This document shows positions 1 to 8,699 of a stretch of 45,240 nucleotides of DNA, in pieces; positions within the stretch are counted from its first letter, which is position 1, and each line of letters opens with the position of its first letter. A model generated the notes under the pieces. It ran no database searches, had not been told where the DNA came from, and saw nothing but the letters and a program-made list of their open reading frames with translations. The position numbers and the translations under genes were made by a program. Source of the stretch: an uncultured Prevotella sp. (lineage in GTDB: Bacteria > Bacteroidota > Bacteroidia > Bacteroidales > Bacteroidaceae); the NCBI GenBank assembly GCA_900316295.1, contig ONCJ01000014.1, positions 1 through 45,240 on the forward strand. Reading direction: 5' to 3'.

Positions 1-446
1 CCGCCGCTAAAGCCCTCATTTACGCTGCGACGTGTGAACTTAGAGTCGAGTTCGACGAGTGCACGCTTCTCGTTCATCAGCTTGATGAAGTCGGCAGCCT
101 TGATCTCTGGCAGTCCCTGATACTTACGTTTCTCATTGATGGCAGCCTTCAGGAAGTTGGTCATAGACACACCAGGGATCTCCACAGGATACTGGAAAGA
201 GAGAAACAGTCCCTCATGGGCACGTTCCTCGGGCTTCATCTCCAGCAGGTTCTTACCATTAAACCACACCTCTCCCTCGGTGACCTCATAGAGAGGATTG
301 CCCACGAGCACAGCACTCAGCGTACTTTTTCCCGAACCGTTAGGTCCCATGATGGCATGCGTCTCACCGTCTCGGATAGTGAGGTTGATTCCTTTTAATA
401 TCTCCTTGCCAGCAATGGTGGCATGTAGGTTTTTTACTTCAAGCAT
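1..446 (-). CDS. sufC: SufC, Fe-S cluster assembly ATPase (partial, C-terminus beyond left edge)
   Basis: Cytosolic ABC-type ATPase of the SUF system; it binds SufB/SufD and powers Fe-S cluster assembly. The visible part begins MLEVKNLHATI and shows the Walker A motif GPNGSGKST near residues 34-42, then the Q-loop region LSFQYPVEIPG typical of SufC. About 148 codons are visible; the signature and Walker B motifs lie outside the window. The start ATG at 446 lies 28 bases after the sufB stop, so the two are almost certainly cotranscribed. Family assignment is firm; only the truncation by the window edge limits it. Confidence 0.95.
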   Translation of the reverse strand, partial: MLEVKNLHATIAGKEILKGINLTIRDGETHAIMGPNGSGKSTLSAVLVGNPLYEVTEGEVWFNGKNLLEMKPEERAHEGLFLSFQYPVEIPGVSMTNFLKAAINEKRKYQGLPEIKAADFIKLMNEKRALVELDSKFTRRSVNEGFSG

Positions 447-474
447 ATTCTTTTTTTATAGTTTACTGTTTCAA

Positions 475-1920
475 TCACCCCACCGTTCCTTCGAGAGTAA
501 CGCTCAGGAGCTTCTGAGCCTCAACGGCAAACTCCATGGGAAGTTTGTTAAGAACCTCCTTGGCATATCCATTGACGATGAGTCCTACGGCCTGTTCGGT
601 AGGTATGCCGCGCTGGTTACAGTACATCAGTTGATCCTCAGAGATCTTGCTGGTCGTCGCCTCGTGTTCGAAGATGGCTGTGTCGTTGTGCACATCCATG
701 TATGGGAAGGTATGTGCGCCGCACTCGGAGCCTAACAGCAGCGAGTCGCACGAGGAGTAGTTGCGGGCGTTGTCGGCATTGGCTGTGGCGCGCACCAGTC
801 CGCGATACGAGTTCTGTGAATGTCCCGCAGATATACCCTTGGATATTATAGTCGACTTAGTGTCCTTACCGATGTGTATCATTTTCGTACCCGTGTCAGC
901 CTCCTGATAGTTGTTAGTCACGGCAACGCTATAGAACTCTGCCACCGAACGGTCGCCACGGAGCACGCACGACGGGTATTTCCACGTGATAGCCGACCCT
1001 GTTTCCACCTGCGTCCACGACAGTTTGGAGTCGTTGCCACGCAGTTCGCCACGCTTGGTCACGAGGTTCAAGACTCCACCCTTGCCATTCTCATCGCCTG
1101 GGTACCAGTTCTGCACGGTAGAGTATTTCACCTCCGCCCTTTCCTTGACTATTATCTCCACGATGGCGGCATGCAGCTGGTTCTCGTCGCGCATCGGGGC
1201 GGTACATCCCTCAAGGTAAGACACATAGCTGTCGTCATCGGCAATGATGAGAGTACGCTCAAACTGGCCCGTGTTCCTGGCGTTGATACGGAAGTAGCTG
1301 CTCAGCTCCATGGGGCATCTGACACCCTTCGGGATATATACGAACGAGCCATCCGAGAACACGGCGCTATTCAGAGCTGCATAGAAGTTATCCCTATAGG
1401 GCACCACCGTACCAAGGTATTCCCTTACCAGTTCGCCATGCTCCTGTATAGCCTCACCAATAGAGCAGAAGATGACACCCTTCTCTGCCAGTTTTTCCTT
1501 GAAAGTAGTCTTCACCGAGACCGAGTCCATGATAGCATCCACGGCGGTATTGCCGCTCAAAGCCAGTCGCTCCTCGAGAGGTATACCCAGCTTGTCGAAT
1601 GTCTTCTCCAGCTCGGGATCAATCTTGCCATCGCCTTTAGGTTTTTGTGCCAACGGATCGGCATAATAAGAGATGGCTTGATAGTCGATAGGAGGCAGGT
1701 GCAGATGCCCCCACGATGGTTGTTGCAGGGTCTGCCAATAGCGGAACGCCTTCAGTCGGAACTCCAGCATCCACTGGGGCTCGTTCTTCTTGGCAGAGAT
1801 GAGCCGAACGACATCCTCGTTCAGCCCTTTCTCGATGATTTCTGTATGTACATCCGTGGTGAAACCGAACTCATATTTCTGTTCGGCTACCTGACGGACA
1901 AATTGGTTCTTTTCTTCCAT
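475..1920 (-). CDS. sufB: SufB, Fe-S cluster assembly scaffold
   Basis: Scaffold subunit of the SufBC(D) complex on which Fe-S clusters are built in the cytosol. The 481-residue length is normal for SufB. Recognisable segments are the N-terminal [18 protein letters not shown], the central [28 protein letters not shown] and the C-terminal [13 protein letters not shown]. The Cys in [10 protein letters not shown] corresponds by position to the conserved core cysteine of SufB. The gene lies 24 bases downstream of the GH43 gene and 28 bases upstream of sufC on the same strand. I see no TAnnTTTG promoter in the short gap before it, so it is either read from upstream or from a promoter inside the GH43 gene. 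Confidence 0.96.
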   Translation of the reverse strand: MEEKNQFVRQVAEQKYEFGFTTDVHTEIIEKGLNEDVVRLISAKKNEPQWMLEFRLKAFRYWQTLQQPSWGHLHLPPIDYQAISYYADPLAQKPKGDGKIDPELEKTFDKLGIPLEERLALSGNTAVDAIMDSVSVKTTFKEKLAEKGVIFCSIGEAIQEHGELVREYLGTVVPYRDNFYAALNSAVFSDGSFVYIPKGVRCPMELSSYFRINARNTGQFERTLIIADDDSYVSYLEGCTAPMRDENQLHAAIVEIIVKERAEVKYSTVQNWYPGDENGKGGVLNLVTKRGELRGNDSKLSWTQVETGSAITWKYPSCVLRGDRSVAEFYSVAVTNNYQEADTGTKMIHIGKDTKSTIISKGISAGHSQNSYRGLVRATANADNARNYSSCDSLLLGSECGAHTFPYMDVHNDTAIFEHEATTSKISEDQLMYCNQRGIPTEQAVGLIVNGYAKEVLNKLPMEFAVEAQKLLSVTLEGTVG

Positions 1921-1944
1921 GTATCGTTTATTGACTTTCGTCGA

Positions 1945-3558
1945 TTAATCTGTTACATGATAGTTAAAGCTATCGACGTCAACATAGCCTCCAAGGCGCT
2001 TGGTGGCATAGTTGAAGATGGCAAACTTGGAACCCATGAAGAAACGCTGCCAGTCGAAGCGCAACTTGTAGTCGCCACCCAGCTGTGTCCATTGCTCGCC
2101 GTCGGTGCTATAATAGAACTGTGCCACGTCGCGCCCTACGTTGAAGTCGGCATTGATGCGCAACCAGAGGACGGGCGAAGTGAGGGGTACGGTGGCTATC
2201 ACCTGGTCGGCAACCTGCTCCACTTTCTTTTCCCTCTCCGACAGCTTCACCGACTGCTCATTCAGCGTGAGTACTAGCTTGCGGCCCGTCTTCTTGACCA
2301 TCAGCACACCAGCATCGCTGTTGAAGGCGGAGAAGCCCGCACAGTCGCCATCCTTCATCCGTGAAAGGTCCAGCTTGACGGAACCGCTACACGTAGGGCC
2401 TTCCATGCGCTGTGTCAGCGTGTTGGGAGCCAGATAGATGTTGGGCACCACCCGACAGGTTTTCAGTCGGAGCCATCCTGGACGGTCGGTCAGCGACCAG
2501 GCATCATCCACGGGATTGTGGTTCCACTGCCATTGCAGACCGAGTTTCTCATTGGAGAAGTCGTCACTGCATACGATATGCTTCTCAGGCTCGCCGTTGA
2601 CCAATGCACGGACACGGGTGGGCACCAGGCCTTCCTCGTCGCCCAGCATAGGCCATCCGTCAATCCAGCGGCAGGGCATCAGCGTCGGCACACGGCCTAC
2701 ACCCCCACGGTCTTGGAAGATAATGCCGTACCAGTCGCCATACTCACTATCTACAATGGTGCCTTGTCCCACATGGGGGAATCCACCAAAGGGACTCTGC
2801 AGGATGACACGCTTCTCGTACGGGCCGCGGATATCGTCGGCACGATAGCACACCTCATGACGGTAACGGCCGGGAACGCCCCATACCTGCGAAATCATCA
2901 GCAGGTAGTAATGGCCTTTGTACTTCAGCATCCTGCTGCCTTCCAGAATTCCCGTCTCGTCGGCCTCGCGCTGGAACAACTGATGGTGAGAACCCTCGAT
3001 GACATCAGACAGGTCGGGCTTCAGTTCCATCATCTCGCCGGTGCCGTAGATGACATACACGCGGTTGTCGTCATCAAAGAACAGGGAGCAGTCGTGGAAA
3101 TGGCGCATGCGCGACAAGAGGGTCCACTTGCCCTCTGCCTTCTCGGCAGTGAAGATATAAGTGTCGCCCATCGCTCCTGCCTCGTTGGGAGCCATGAGCG
3201 CATAGAAACGACCATTGTGATATTTCAGTGAGGTGGCCCACTGGCCGCGTCCGTATGCCGTACCTTCCTGCAGGTCGTACTTGGGCGAGTCGGTCAGCTT
3301 GTCGAAGATATAACTTACCGTCTCCCAGTTTTTCAGATCCTTAGAACGCATAACGGGAGCACCGGGCATGAGGTGCATCGTGGTGCTCACCAGATAATAG
3401 GTATCACCAACGCGGATGACATCGGGATCGGGCACATCAGCCCATAGCATCGGGTTCTTCACAAAAGTGCCCTCAAAACTGCCCGAAGGCTGTTCGGCAG
3501 CCCCGGCAGTCAACAGGCACGCTACGAATGACAGTGCTATAATTACAAATCTACGCAT
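1945..3558 (-). CDS. Secreted glycoside hydrolase family 43 (beta-xylosidase/arabinofuranosidase-like)
   Basis: Likely exported enzyme acting on xylan side chains or xylo-oligosaccharides. The N-terminus MRRFVIIALSFVACLLTAGA is a signal peptide. The five-bladed propeller follows, with the catalytic base Asp in PDPDVIRVGDTYYLVSTT (about residues 43-60), a candidate pKa-modulating Asp in HDCSLF (about 156) and the general-acid Glu in ILEGSRM (about 206). The C-terminal half (about 350-537) looks like the beta-sandwich domain found in several GH43 subfamilies. The WADVPDPDVI and MHLMPGAPVMRSKDL segments resemble subfamily 12-like enzymes, but the substrate cannot be fixed here. An in-frame ATG at 3576 adds MIFRES; I chose 3558 because it gives a cleaner signal peptide. 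It sits between infB and sufB, an unexpected place for a glycosidase. Confidence 0.9.
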   Translation of the reverse strand: MRRFVIIALSFVACLLTAGAAEQPSGSFEGTFVKNPMLWADVPDPDVIRVGDTYYLVSTTMHLMPGAPVMRSKDLKNWETVSYIFDKLTDSPKYDLQEGTAYGRGQWATSLKYHNGRFYALMAPNEAGAMGDTYIFTAEKAEGKWTLLSRMRHFHDCSLFFDDDNRVYVIYGTGEMMELKPDLSDVIEGSHHQLFQREADETGILEGSRMLKYKGHYYLLMISQVWGVPGRYRHEVCYRADDIRGPYEKRVILQSPFGGFPHVGQGTIVDSEYGDWYGIIFQDRGGVGRVPTLMPCRWIDGWPMLGDEEGLVPTRVRALVNGEPEKHIVCSDDFSNEKLGLQWQWNHNPVDDAWSLTDRPGWLRLKTCRVVPNIYLAPNTLTQRMEGPTCSGSVKLDLSRMKDGDCAGFSAFNSDAGVLMVKKTGRKLVLTLNEQSVKLSEREKKVEQVADQVIATVPLTSPVLWLRINADFNVGRDVAQFYYSTDGEQWTQLGGDYKLRFDWQRFFMGSKFAIFNYATKRLGGYVDVDSFNYHVTD

Positions 3559-3578
3559 GCTCTCTCTGAAAATCATTT

Positions 3579-3635
3579 CCTTAACTTCTTCAACTTCTTT
3601 AAGTTCTTAACTTCTCTAACTTCTTCAGAAAGTTG
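3579..3635 (-). repeat. Degenerate AAGAAGTTA repeat between infB and the GH43 gene
   Basis: The gap between the infB stop and the GH43 start is filled by repeated GAAGTTA/GAAGTTG units (read on the minus strand), at least four in about 50 bases, with an inverted AACTTAAAG piece in the middle. No TAnnTTTG promoter or clear terminator is visible here. It could be a simple-sequence spacer or a site of slippage. Confidence 0.5.
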
Positions 3636-3637
3636 AA

Positions 3638-6496
3638 TTACAGTTTCTGTTCTACCTCGATCTCCATGAAGGTCTCTATGACGTCGCCCTCGAGGATGTC
3701 ATTGAAGTTGACAAGTGAGATACCACACTCCAATCCTGCGGCAACCTCCTTGACGTCATCCTTGTAACGCTTCAGGGCATCGATAGGTGCGGTGTGGACG
3801 ACGATACCGTCGCGTACCACACGTGCCTTGTCGGAGCGGTGAACCTTTCCCTCGGTGACGATGGCACCTGCTACGGTACCAACCTTCGAAATCTTGAATA
3901 CCTGTTTTACTTCTACCTGTCCCGTAACGACCTCCTTCTTCACCTTGTCAAGCATACCAACCATTGCCGACTTCACATCGTCGATGGCATCATATATGAC
4001 GCTATAGGTGTTAATCTCGACTCCTTCACGGTCGGCTGCCTTACGAGCATCGGCTGAAGGACGAACCTGGAAGCCTACGATGACGGCATCTGACGCACTC
4101 GCCAGCATGACATCGTTCTCGGAAATCTGACCGACGGCCTTGGAGATAACGTTGACTTGTACCTTCTCGGTGGAGAGCTTGATGAACGAATCGGAGAGTG
4201 CCTCGATACTTCCGTCGGTATCACCCTTAACGATGATGTTCAGCTCATGGAACTCACCAAGTGCGATACGATGGGAGATGTCGTCAAGTGTGAACTTCTT
4301 CTGAGTGCGCAGACCCTGCTCACGCTGCAACTGCAGACGTTTGTTGGCAATCTCACGCACCTCCTGCTCTGACTCCAGAACGTGGAAGGTGTCACCAGCC
4401 GTAGGTGCTCCGTTGAGTCCGAGGATGATAACAGGCTCCGCAGGACCAGCCTTCTCTATGCGCTGGTTACGTTCGTTGAACATAGCCTTGATACGACCGT
4501 AGCTGGTTCCGGCAATTACGTTGTCGCCTATCTTCAGCGTTCCGTTAGAAACGAGGAGAGTAGACACGTAGCCACGGCCCTTGTCGAGCGACGACTCGAT
4601 GACTGATCCCGTAGCCTTACGATTAGGATTAGCCTTGAGGTCGAGCATCTCTGCCTCGAGGAGCACCTTCTCCAGGAGTTCATCGACACCCATACCCTTC
4701 TTAGCAGAGATCTCCTGACACTGATACTTACCACCCCACTCCTCTACGAGCAGGTTCATCTGTGCAAGGTCCTCGCGTATCTTGTCAGGATTAGCTCCTG
4801 GCTTATCTATCTTATTGATGGCAAACACCATCGGCACATTGGCAGCCTGGGCATGAGCGATGGCTTCCTTTGTGGTAGGCATCACGGAGTCGTCGGCTGC
4901 GATGATGATGATGGCGATATCGGTAACCTGAGTACCGCGGGCACGCATGGCAGTGAACGCCTCATGACCCGGGGTATCAAGGAAGGTGATGCGACGACCA
5001 TCAGAGAGCTTAACATTGTAGGCTCCAATGTGCTGGGTGATACCACCAGCCTCACCAGCGATGACGTTGGTGTTGCGGATGTGGTCGAGCAACGAAGTCT
5101 TACCATGGTCGACATGACCCATCACCGTAACGATTGGAGCACGTGGGATGAGGTCGTTCTCATCATCCTCCTCCTCGCTGACGGCCTCCTGTACCTCTGC
5201 GCTGACATATTCGGTCTTGAATCCGAACTCATCAGCAACAAGGTTGATGGTCTCTGCGTCGAGTCGTTGGTTGATAGATACCATGATACCTACTGACATA
5301 AGGGTTGAGATGACCTGTGTGACGCTGATGTCCATCATAGTAGCCAACTCGCTGACGGTAACAAACTCGGTGAGTTTGAGCACCTTACTCTCCTTCTGCT
5401 CAGCGCGTGCCTCCTGAGAGAGTTTCTCCTGCACAGCCTCACGCTTCTCCTTACGGTACTTAGCACCCTTCTTATTCTGGTTCTGCTTGTTGGTGAGGCG
5501 TGCGAGTGTCTCCTTTACCTGACGTGCCACGTCCTCTTCGTTAACCTCGAGCTGGCGCTGGTTGCGGTTCTTGTTCTTCTTTTTCTTACCACCCTGACTA
5601 CCAGCACCACCCTGCTGAGCGACCTGATTGCCTGCGGCAGCTATGTCGACACGTTCTTTGCCAATACGAACACGCTTCTTGCGCTCGTTCTGCTGGGCTG
5701 CCTTCTCCTCACGCTCCTTCTTACGTTCCTCCTTAGACTTGCGTTTCGGACGCGTACTCTGGTTGATTGCGTCAAGGTCTATCTTTCCGAGGACATTAAC
5801 CTTTGTGGCATTGAGTATCTTCTGCTCAGACTTTGTTGTGAAAGGAGCGGCTGGTTCCTTTACTCCAGAATCGCCTTTGGCTGATTCTGCATCTGGCTCA
5901 TCGGCGATTTCCTCAACTGGCTCCTCTGCCATCTGCTCTAGAGCATGTTCGGTCTCTTCAGATTCTTCTTGTGCGCGATCTTCTACTGGTGTCTCATCAA
6001 CAACAGGCTGTTCAGCAGGAGCTTCTTCCATAGCTTCAGCCTTTGGCTGTTCGGCAGGCTTTTCCTCTTCGACCGTCTCTTTGGCTATCTCCTTTTCTGG
6101 CTCCTGCTGTACAGGTTCCTCAACAGGTTCTTCTTCCTTAGCAGGCTGAGTCTTACCTACATTATCGAGATCTATCTTTCCGATAGTCTTGAACTGAGGT
6201 CTCGACGACTCCAGCAACTCCTCGGCCTTAGTCTCTATCTTCTCTGGAGCAGGGGTGGTCTTGGGCTCCTTCGACCGTTTCTCCTTAATCTTTTTCAAGA
6301 AGAGCTTAGCGGCATTTTGCTTCACGTTCTGGTCTACCTTGAACTCCTCGACAAGTGCATTGTACTGCTCATCGCTGAGCTTGAAGTTGGGATTGCCCTC
6401 CACTTCGCCCAGTTCCTTGCGCTTGTCTAAGAAATCGACCGCCGTCTGCAAGCCGATATTCAGCTCTCTAATTGCTTTATTTAATCTTATACTCAT
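3638..6496 (-). CDS. infB: Translation initiation factor IF-2
   Basis: GTPase that places initiator tRNA on the 30S subunit. I chose the ATG at 6496, giving [15 protein letters not shown], the conserved Bacteroidetes start; the open frame extends 34 codons further upstream into nusA but that part is not IF2-like. The N-terminal IF2_N domain (about 1-65) precedes a long Glu/Lys-rich linker (about 70-375) with two GKIDLD motifs (about 106 and 237). A second IF2_N-like segment (about 375-430) leads to the G domain: GHVDHGKT at 460-467, DTPGHEAF, and NKIDKPGA. The 952-residue length is normal for the phylum. It follows nusA by 31 bases, with a purine-rich AAAGGAAAAGG directly before the start. 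Confidence 0.97.
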   Translation of the reverse strand: MSIRLNKAIRELNIGLQTAVDFLDKRKELGEVEGNPNFKLSDEQYNALVEEFKVDQNVKQNAAKLFLKKIKEKRSKEPKTTPAPEKIETKAEELLESSRPQFKTIGKIDLDNVGKTQPAKEEEPVEEPVQQEPEKEIAKETVEEEKPAEQPKAEAMEEAPAEQPVVDETPVEDRAQEESEETEHALEQMAEEPVEEIADEPDAESAKGDSGVKEPAAPFTTKSEQKILNATKVNVLGKIDLDAINQSTRPKRKSKEERKKEREEKAAQQNERKKRVRIGKERVDIAAAGNQVAQQGGAGSQGGKKKKNKNRNQRQLEVNEEDVARQVKETLARLTNKQNQNKKGAKYRKEKREAVQEKLSQEARAEQKESKVLKLTEFVTVSELATMMDISVTQVISTLMSVGIMVSINQRLDAETINLVADEFGFKTEYVSAEVQEAVSEEEDDENDLIPRAPIVTVMGHVDHGKTSLLDHIRNTNVIAGEAGGITQHIGAYNVKLSDGRRITFLDTPGHEAFTAMRARGTQVTDIAIIIIAADDSVMPTTKEAIAHAQAANVPMVFAINKIDKPGANPDKIREDLAQMNLLVEEWGGKYQCQEISAKKGMGVDELLEKVLLEAEMLDLKANPNRKATGSVIESSLDKGRGYVSTLLVSNGTLKIGDNVIAGTSYGRIKAMFNERNQRIEKAGPAEPVIILGLNGAPTAGDTFHVLESEQEVREIANKRLQLQREQGLRTQKKFTLDDISHRIALGEFHELNIIVKGDTDGSIEALSDSFIKLSTEKVQVNVISKAVGQISENDVMLASASDAVIVGFQVRPSADARKAADREGVEINTYSVIYDAIDDVKSAMVGMLDKVKKEVVTGQVEVKQVFKISKVGTVAGAIVTEGKVHRSDKARVVRDGIVVHTAPIDALKRYKDDVKEVAAGLECGISLVNFNDILEGDVIETFMEIEVEQKL

Positions 6497-6527
6497 CCTT
6501 TTCCTTTCTTTTTTGTTTACGCCATTA

Positions 6528-7787
6528 TCACTCGAACTCTGCCTGGAGCACCTTGAGTACATAGTCAACGGTCTCCTCCTCAAGGTCTGCTTTCTCAATC
6601 AGCATCTCGCGCGGAGCATTGAGCACTTGCTTTGCTGTGTCAAGACCGATAGACTTGATGGCATCGATGACCCACTGGTCAATTTCGTCAGAGAACTCCT
6701 CCAAGTAGATATCTTCCTCGGCCTCGCTCTCGTCTATCTGACGGAACACGTCGATAGTATAACCTGTCAGCATTGAGGCCAGCTTGATATTCAGTCCATT
6801 ACGACCGATAGCCAGGCTCACCTCCTCTGGCAACAGGTAAACCTCAGCCTTCTGATTCTCCTCGTCAATAGATATGCTGGACACCTTGGCAGGGCTCAGT
6901 GCACGCTGAATGAATAGCTTGGTGTTGGTGGTGAAGTTGATAACGTCAATGTTCTCATTGCAAAGCTCACGTACAATACCATGAACACGGCTACCTCTGA
7001 CGCCTACACACGCTCCTACCGGGTCAATACGCTCGTCATAGCTCTCGACTGCTACCTTAGCACGCTCGCCAGGCATACGGGCAACACGCTTGATGGAGAT
7101 GAGTCCGTCATTGACCTCAGGCACTTCTGCCTCCATGAGGCGTTCGAGGAAGAGGGGACTGGTACGCGAAAGTATAATCTTCGGGTTGTTGTTCTCGTTA
7201 TCCACACGAAGGATGATGGCGCGAATGCTCTCACCCTTACGATACTGGTCAGAGGGAATCTGCTCAGACTTAGGCAGTATCATCTCGTTGTTTTCCTCGT
7301 CAACGAGCAACACCTCACGCTTCCAGACCTGATAAATTTCACCAGAAACAATCTGACCGACACGATCCTTGTACTTATTGTACAGGTTGTCATGCTCCAA
7401 CTCAAGCACCTTTGAAGCAAGGGTCTGGCGTAGGTTGAGTATGGCACGACGACCAAACTTGCTGAAGTTAACAGGTTCGCTCACCTCCTCGCCAATCTCA
7501 TAGTCCTCATCGATCTTTTGTGCATCCTTCAGGGCAATCTCCTTGTTCTCGTCTTCCACTTCGCCGTCAGCTACTACCACACGGTTGCGATAGATCTCGA
7601 AGTCACCCTTATCAGGGTTAACGATAACGTCAAAGTTTTCATCACTTCCGTATATCTTTGCGATAACATTGCGGAAGCTCTCCTCCAGAACGCTCACCAA
7701 GGTGGTTCTGTCAATGTTCTTTGTCTCCTTAAATTCCTTGAATGTCTCTATCAAGTTAGGAGTAATTTCTGTGTTTTTTGTTGCCAT
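6528..7787 (-). CDS. nusA: Transcription termination/antitermination protein NusA
   Basis: RNA polymerase-associated factor for pausing, termination and antitermination. The 419-residue protein has the NusA N-terminal domain (about 1-130, [20 protein letters not shown] onward), an S1 domain (about 135-200, with [16 protein letters not shown]) and two KH domains (about 230-345, including [18 protein letters not shown] and [12 protein letters not shown]). A short acidic C-terminus follows ([11 protein letters not shown]). It lacks the extended C-terminal repeats of E. coli NusA, which is usual outside the gammaproteobacteria. It is in the classic rimP-nusA-infB order, 54 bases after rimP. Confidence 0.97.
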   Translation of the reverse strand: MATKNTEITPNLIETFKEFKETKNIDRTTLVSVLEESFRNVIAKIYGSDENFDVIVNPDKGDFEIYRNRVVVADGEVEDENKEIALKDAQKIDEDYEIGEEVSEPVNFSKFGRRAILNLRQTLASKVLELEHDNLYNKYKDRVGQIVSGEIYQVWKREVLLVDEENNEMILPKSEQIPSDQYRKGESIRAIILRVDNENNNPKIILSRTSPLFLERLMEAEVPEVNDGLISIKRVARMPGERAKVAVESYDERIDPVGACVGVRGSRVHGIVRELCNENIDVINFTTNTKLFIQRALSPAKVSSISIDEENQKAEVYLLPEEVSLAIGRNGLNIKLASMLTGYTIDVFRQIDESEAEEDIYLEEFSDEIDQWVIDAIKSIGLDTAKQVLNAPREMLIEKADLEEETVDYVLKVLQAEFE

Positions 7788-7841
7788 TATATCTTTTTAT
7801 TTGTTATTTTCCTTCTCTATAGCAAGCATCTATAGATACTT

Positions 7842-8309
7842 TTACTTGAAACTGATGAGATATTTACAATACTTCACCTCATCCATATTGTAGGTATAAT
7901 CAACCTCTTGCATCACAGGACGTTTCTTACCCTCGACCTTCACCTTCTCGCTTACCGACACGGTGAAGTCTTTGCCTTCAACCGACTTCAGCATACCCTT
8001 TAGCTTTTTACCATTGCCATCGAGCACCTCTACCTCTTTTCCTATAAAATTGACATACTGTTGTGCCACCTTGAACGGCTGACCCAGTCCTGCCGAGCCT
8101 ACCTCAAGCTCATAATCTTCCTCATCACGGCTGAGACGATCTTCGATATACTTACTCAGTTCGACACAGTCTTCAATCCACACACCATCAGCATGGTCAA
8201 TCTCTACTACGATGCGGTCGTCCGCGCTTACTTGAACGTCTACGAGGAAATAGTCCTTGTCCTGCAACCATTCCTCTGCTAATGCTTTTACTACGTTTTT
8301 ATCTATCAT
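7842..8309 (-). CDS. rimP: Ribosome maturation factor RimP
   Basis: Cytoplasmic factor needed for 30S subunit maturation. The 155-residue protein shows the RimP N-terminal alpha/beta domain (VDVQVSADDRIVVEIDHADGV, ELSKYIEDRL, YELEVGSAGLGQPF) and a C-terminal SH3-like domain from about residue 88 (FIGKEVEVLDGNGKKLKG). The GSAGLGQPF motif matches the family signature usually written as SSPGxxRPL, with local divergence. It is the first gene of the rimP-nusA-infB run and has a clear promoter about 65 bases upstream. Confidence 0.95.
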   Translation of the reverse strand: MIDKNVVKALAEEWLQDKDYFLVDVQVSADDRIVVEIDHADGVWIEDCVELSKYIEDRLSRDEEDYELEVGSAGLGQPFKVAQQYVNFIGKEVEVLDGNGKKLKGMLKSVEGKDFTVSVSEKVKVEGKKRPVMQEVDYTYNMDEVKYCKYLISFK

Positions 8310-8331
8310 TCTATATCTATTAAATAAAGAA

Positions 8332-8357
8332 TGTGAAACTCACCAGTGAGCTCCACA
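8332..8357 (-). promoter_or_regulatory. Hairpin in the rimP-nusA-infB leader
   Basis: Inverted repeat tgtgaaactcac/gtgagctccaca with a 2-base centre. On the transcript it forms up to 12 pairs including two G-U pairs, so the true loop is a little larger. It lies inside the roughly 58-base predicted leader, and the minus strand continues TTCTTTATTTAATAG, a T-rich stretch. That resembles an attenuator. E. coli controls the equivalent operon through NusA; whether this hairpin does so here is inference. Confidence 0.5.
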
Positions 8358-8373
8358 TTCCTCTGAACGGCTG

Positions 8374-8405
8374 CAAAAGTACTAATACTTACGGAGATAT
8401 CCAAA
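8374..8405 (-). promoter_or_regulatory. Bacteroidetes-type promoter for rimP-nusA-infB
   Basis: Minus-strand reading gives TTTG (8405-8402), a spacer of 20 bases, and TACTTTTG (8381-8374), a full match to the Bacteroidetes primary sigma factor consensus TTTG-N19/20-TAnnTTTG. The start site would lie near 8368, about 58 bases before the rimP ATG. Confidence 0.8.
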
Positions 8406-8427
8406 TATTTTCAGAACTTTCTGCATT

Positions 8428-8538
8428 TTAATGACTGTCGATATAACGTACCAACCAACTTGCGACCTTAAAGTCATCCTTAGCGAAAGGCTCTGCCACT
8501 GCAGACGAGTGCCTCTCTTTTACAAACTCTTTTGCCAT
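8428..8538 (-). CDS. Unrecognised 36-residue small protein
   Basis: A short open frame from ATG at 8538 to TAA at 8428 encoding MAKEFVKERHSS... ending SWLVRYIDSH. The composition looks protein-like: amphipathic, with charged residues in the first half and a hydrophobic/aromatic patch (FKVASWLVRYI) near the C-terminus. There is no signal peptide or membrane segment. It has its own good promoter about 57 bases upstream and ends 23 bases before the promoter of rimP. I do not recognise the family and assign no function. It could also be the conserved part of a larger decayed gene, although nothing upstream continues the frame. Confidence 0.55.
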   Translation of the reverse strand: MAKEFVKERHSSAVAEPFAKDDFKVASWLVRYIDSH

Positions 8539-8594
8539 AAAGAAACTAACTCAAACATACTTATATTAAAAACTCTTTTTCTTTGAAACGGTGG

Positions 8595-8624
8595 CAAAGA
8601 TAATATTTTCCTAACAATGCCAAA
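8595..8624 (-). promoter_or_regulatory. Promoter of the 36-residue gene
   Basis: On the minus strand TTTG (8624-8621) is followed after 18 bases by TATCTTTG (8602-8595), matching TAnnTTTG. The spacer is one or two bases short of the usual 19-20. It supports real transcription of the small gene at 8428-8538. Confidence 0.65.
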
Positions 8625-8699
8625 CATCACACTATTATAAAAACAAAACATTCCATCATGCAATCGATTAACCTATTGACATTTACATTACAACCCCTC

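Larger units (their letters stand above)
8310..8699 (-). other. 390-base intergenic region upstream of rimP
   Basis: It holds the rimP leader hairpin and promoter, then a 36-codon gene with its own promoter, then about 75 bases (8625-8699) in which I see no gene, promoter or terminator before the protease gene ends. All recognisable signals face the minus strand. Confidence 0.6.

Noticed and set aside
820-2277. Long plus-strand open frame (485 codons) opposite sufB and the GH43 gene
   Set aside because: It lies antisense to two genes with clear family motifs and its own translation shows no domain; it mirrors the codon bias of the real genes.
6499-6598. 34-codon extension of IF2 overlapping nusA
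   Set aside because: It overlaps the end of nusA, and the conserved IF2 start [13 protein letters not shown] follows a purine-rich site.
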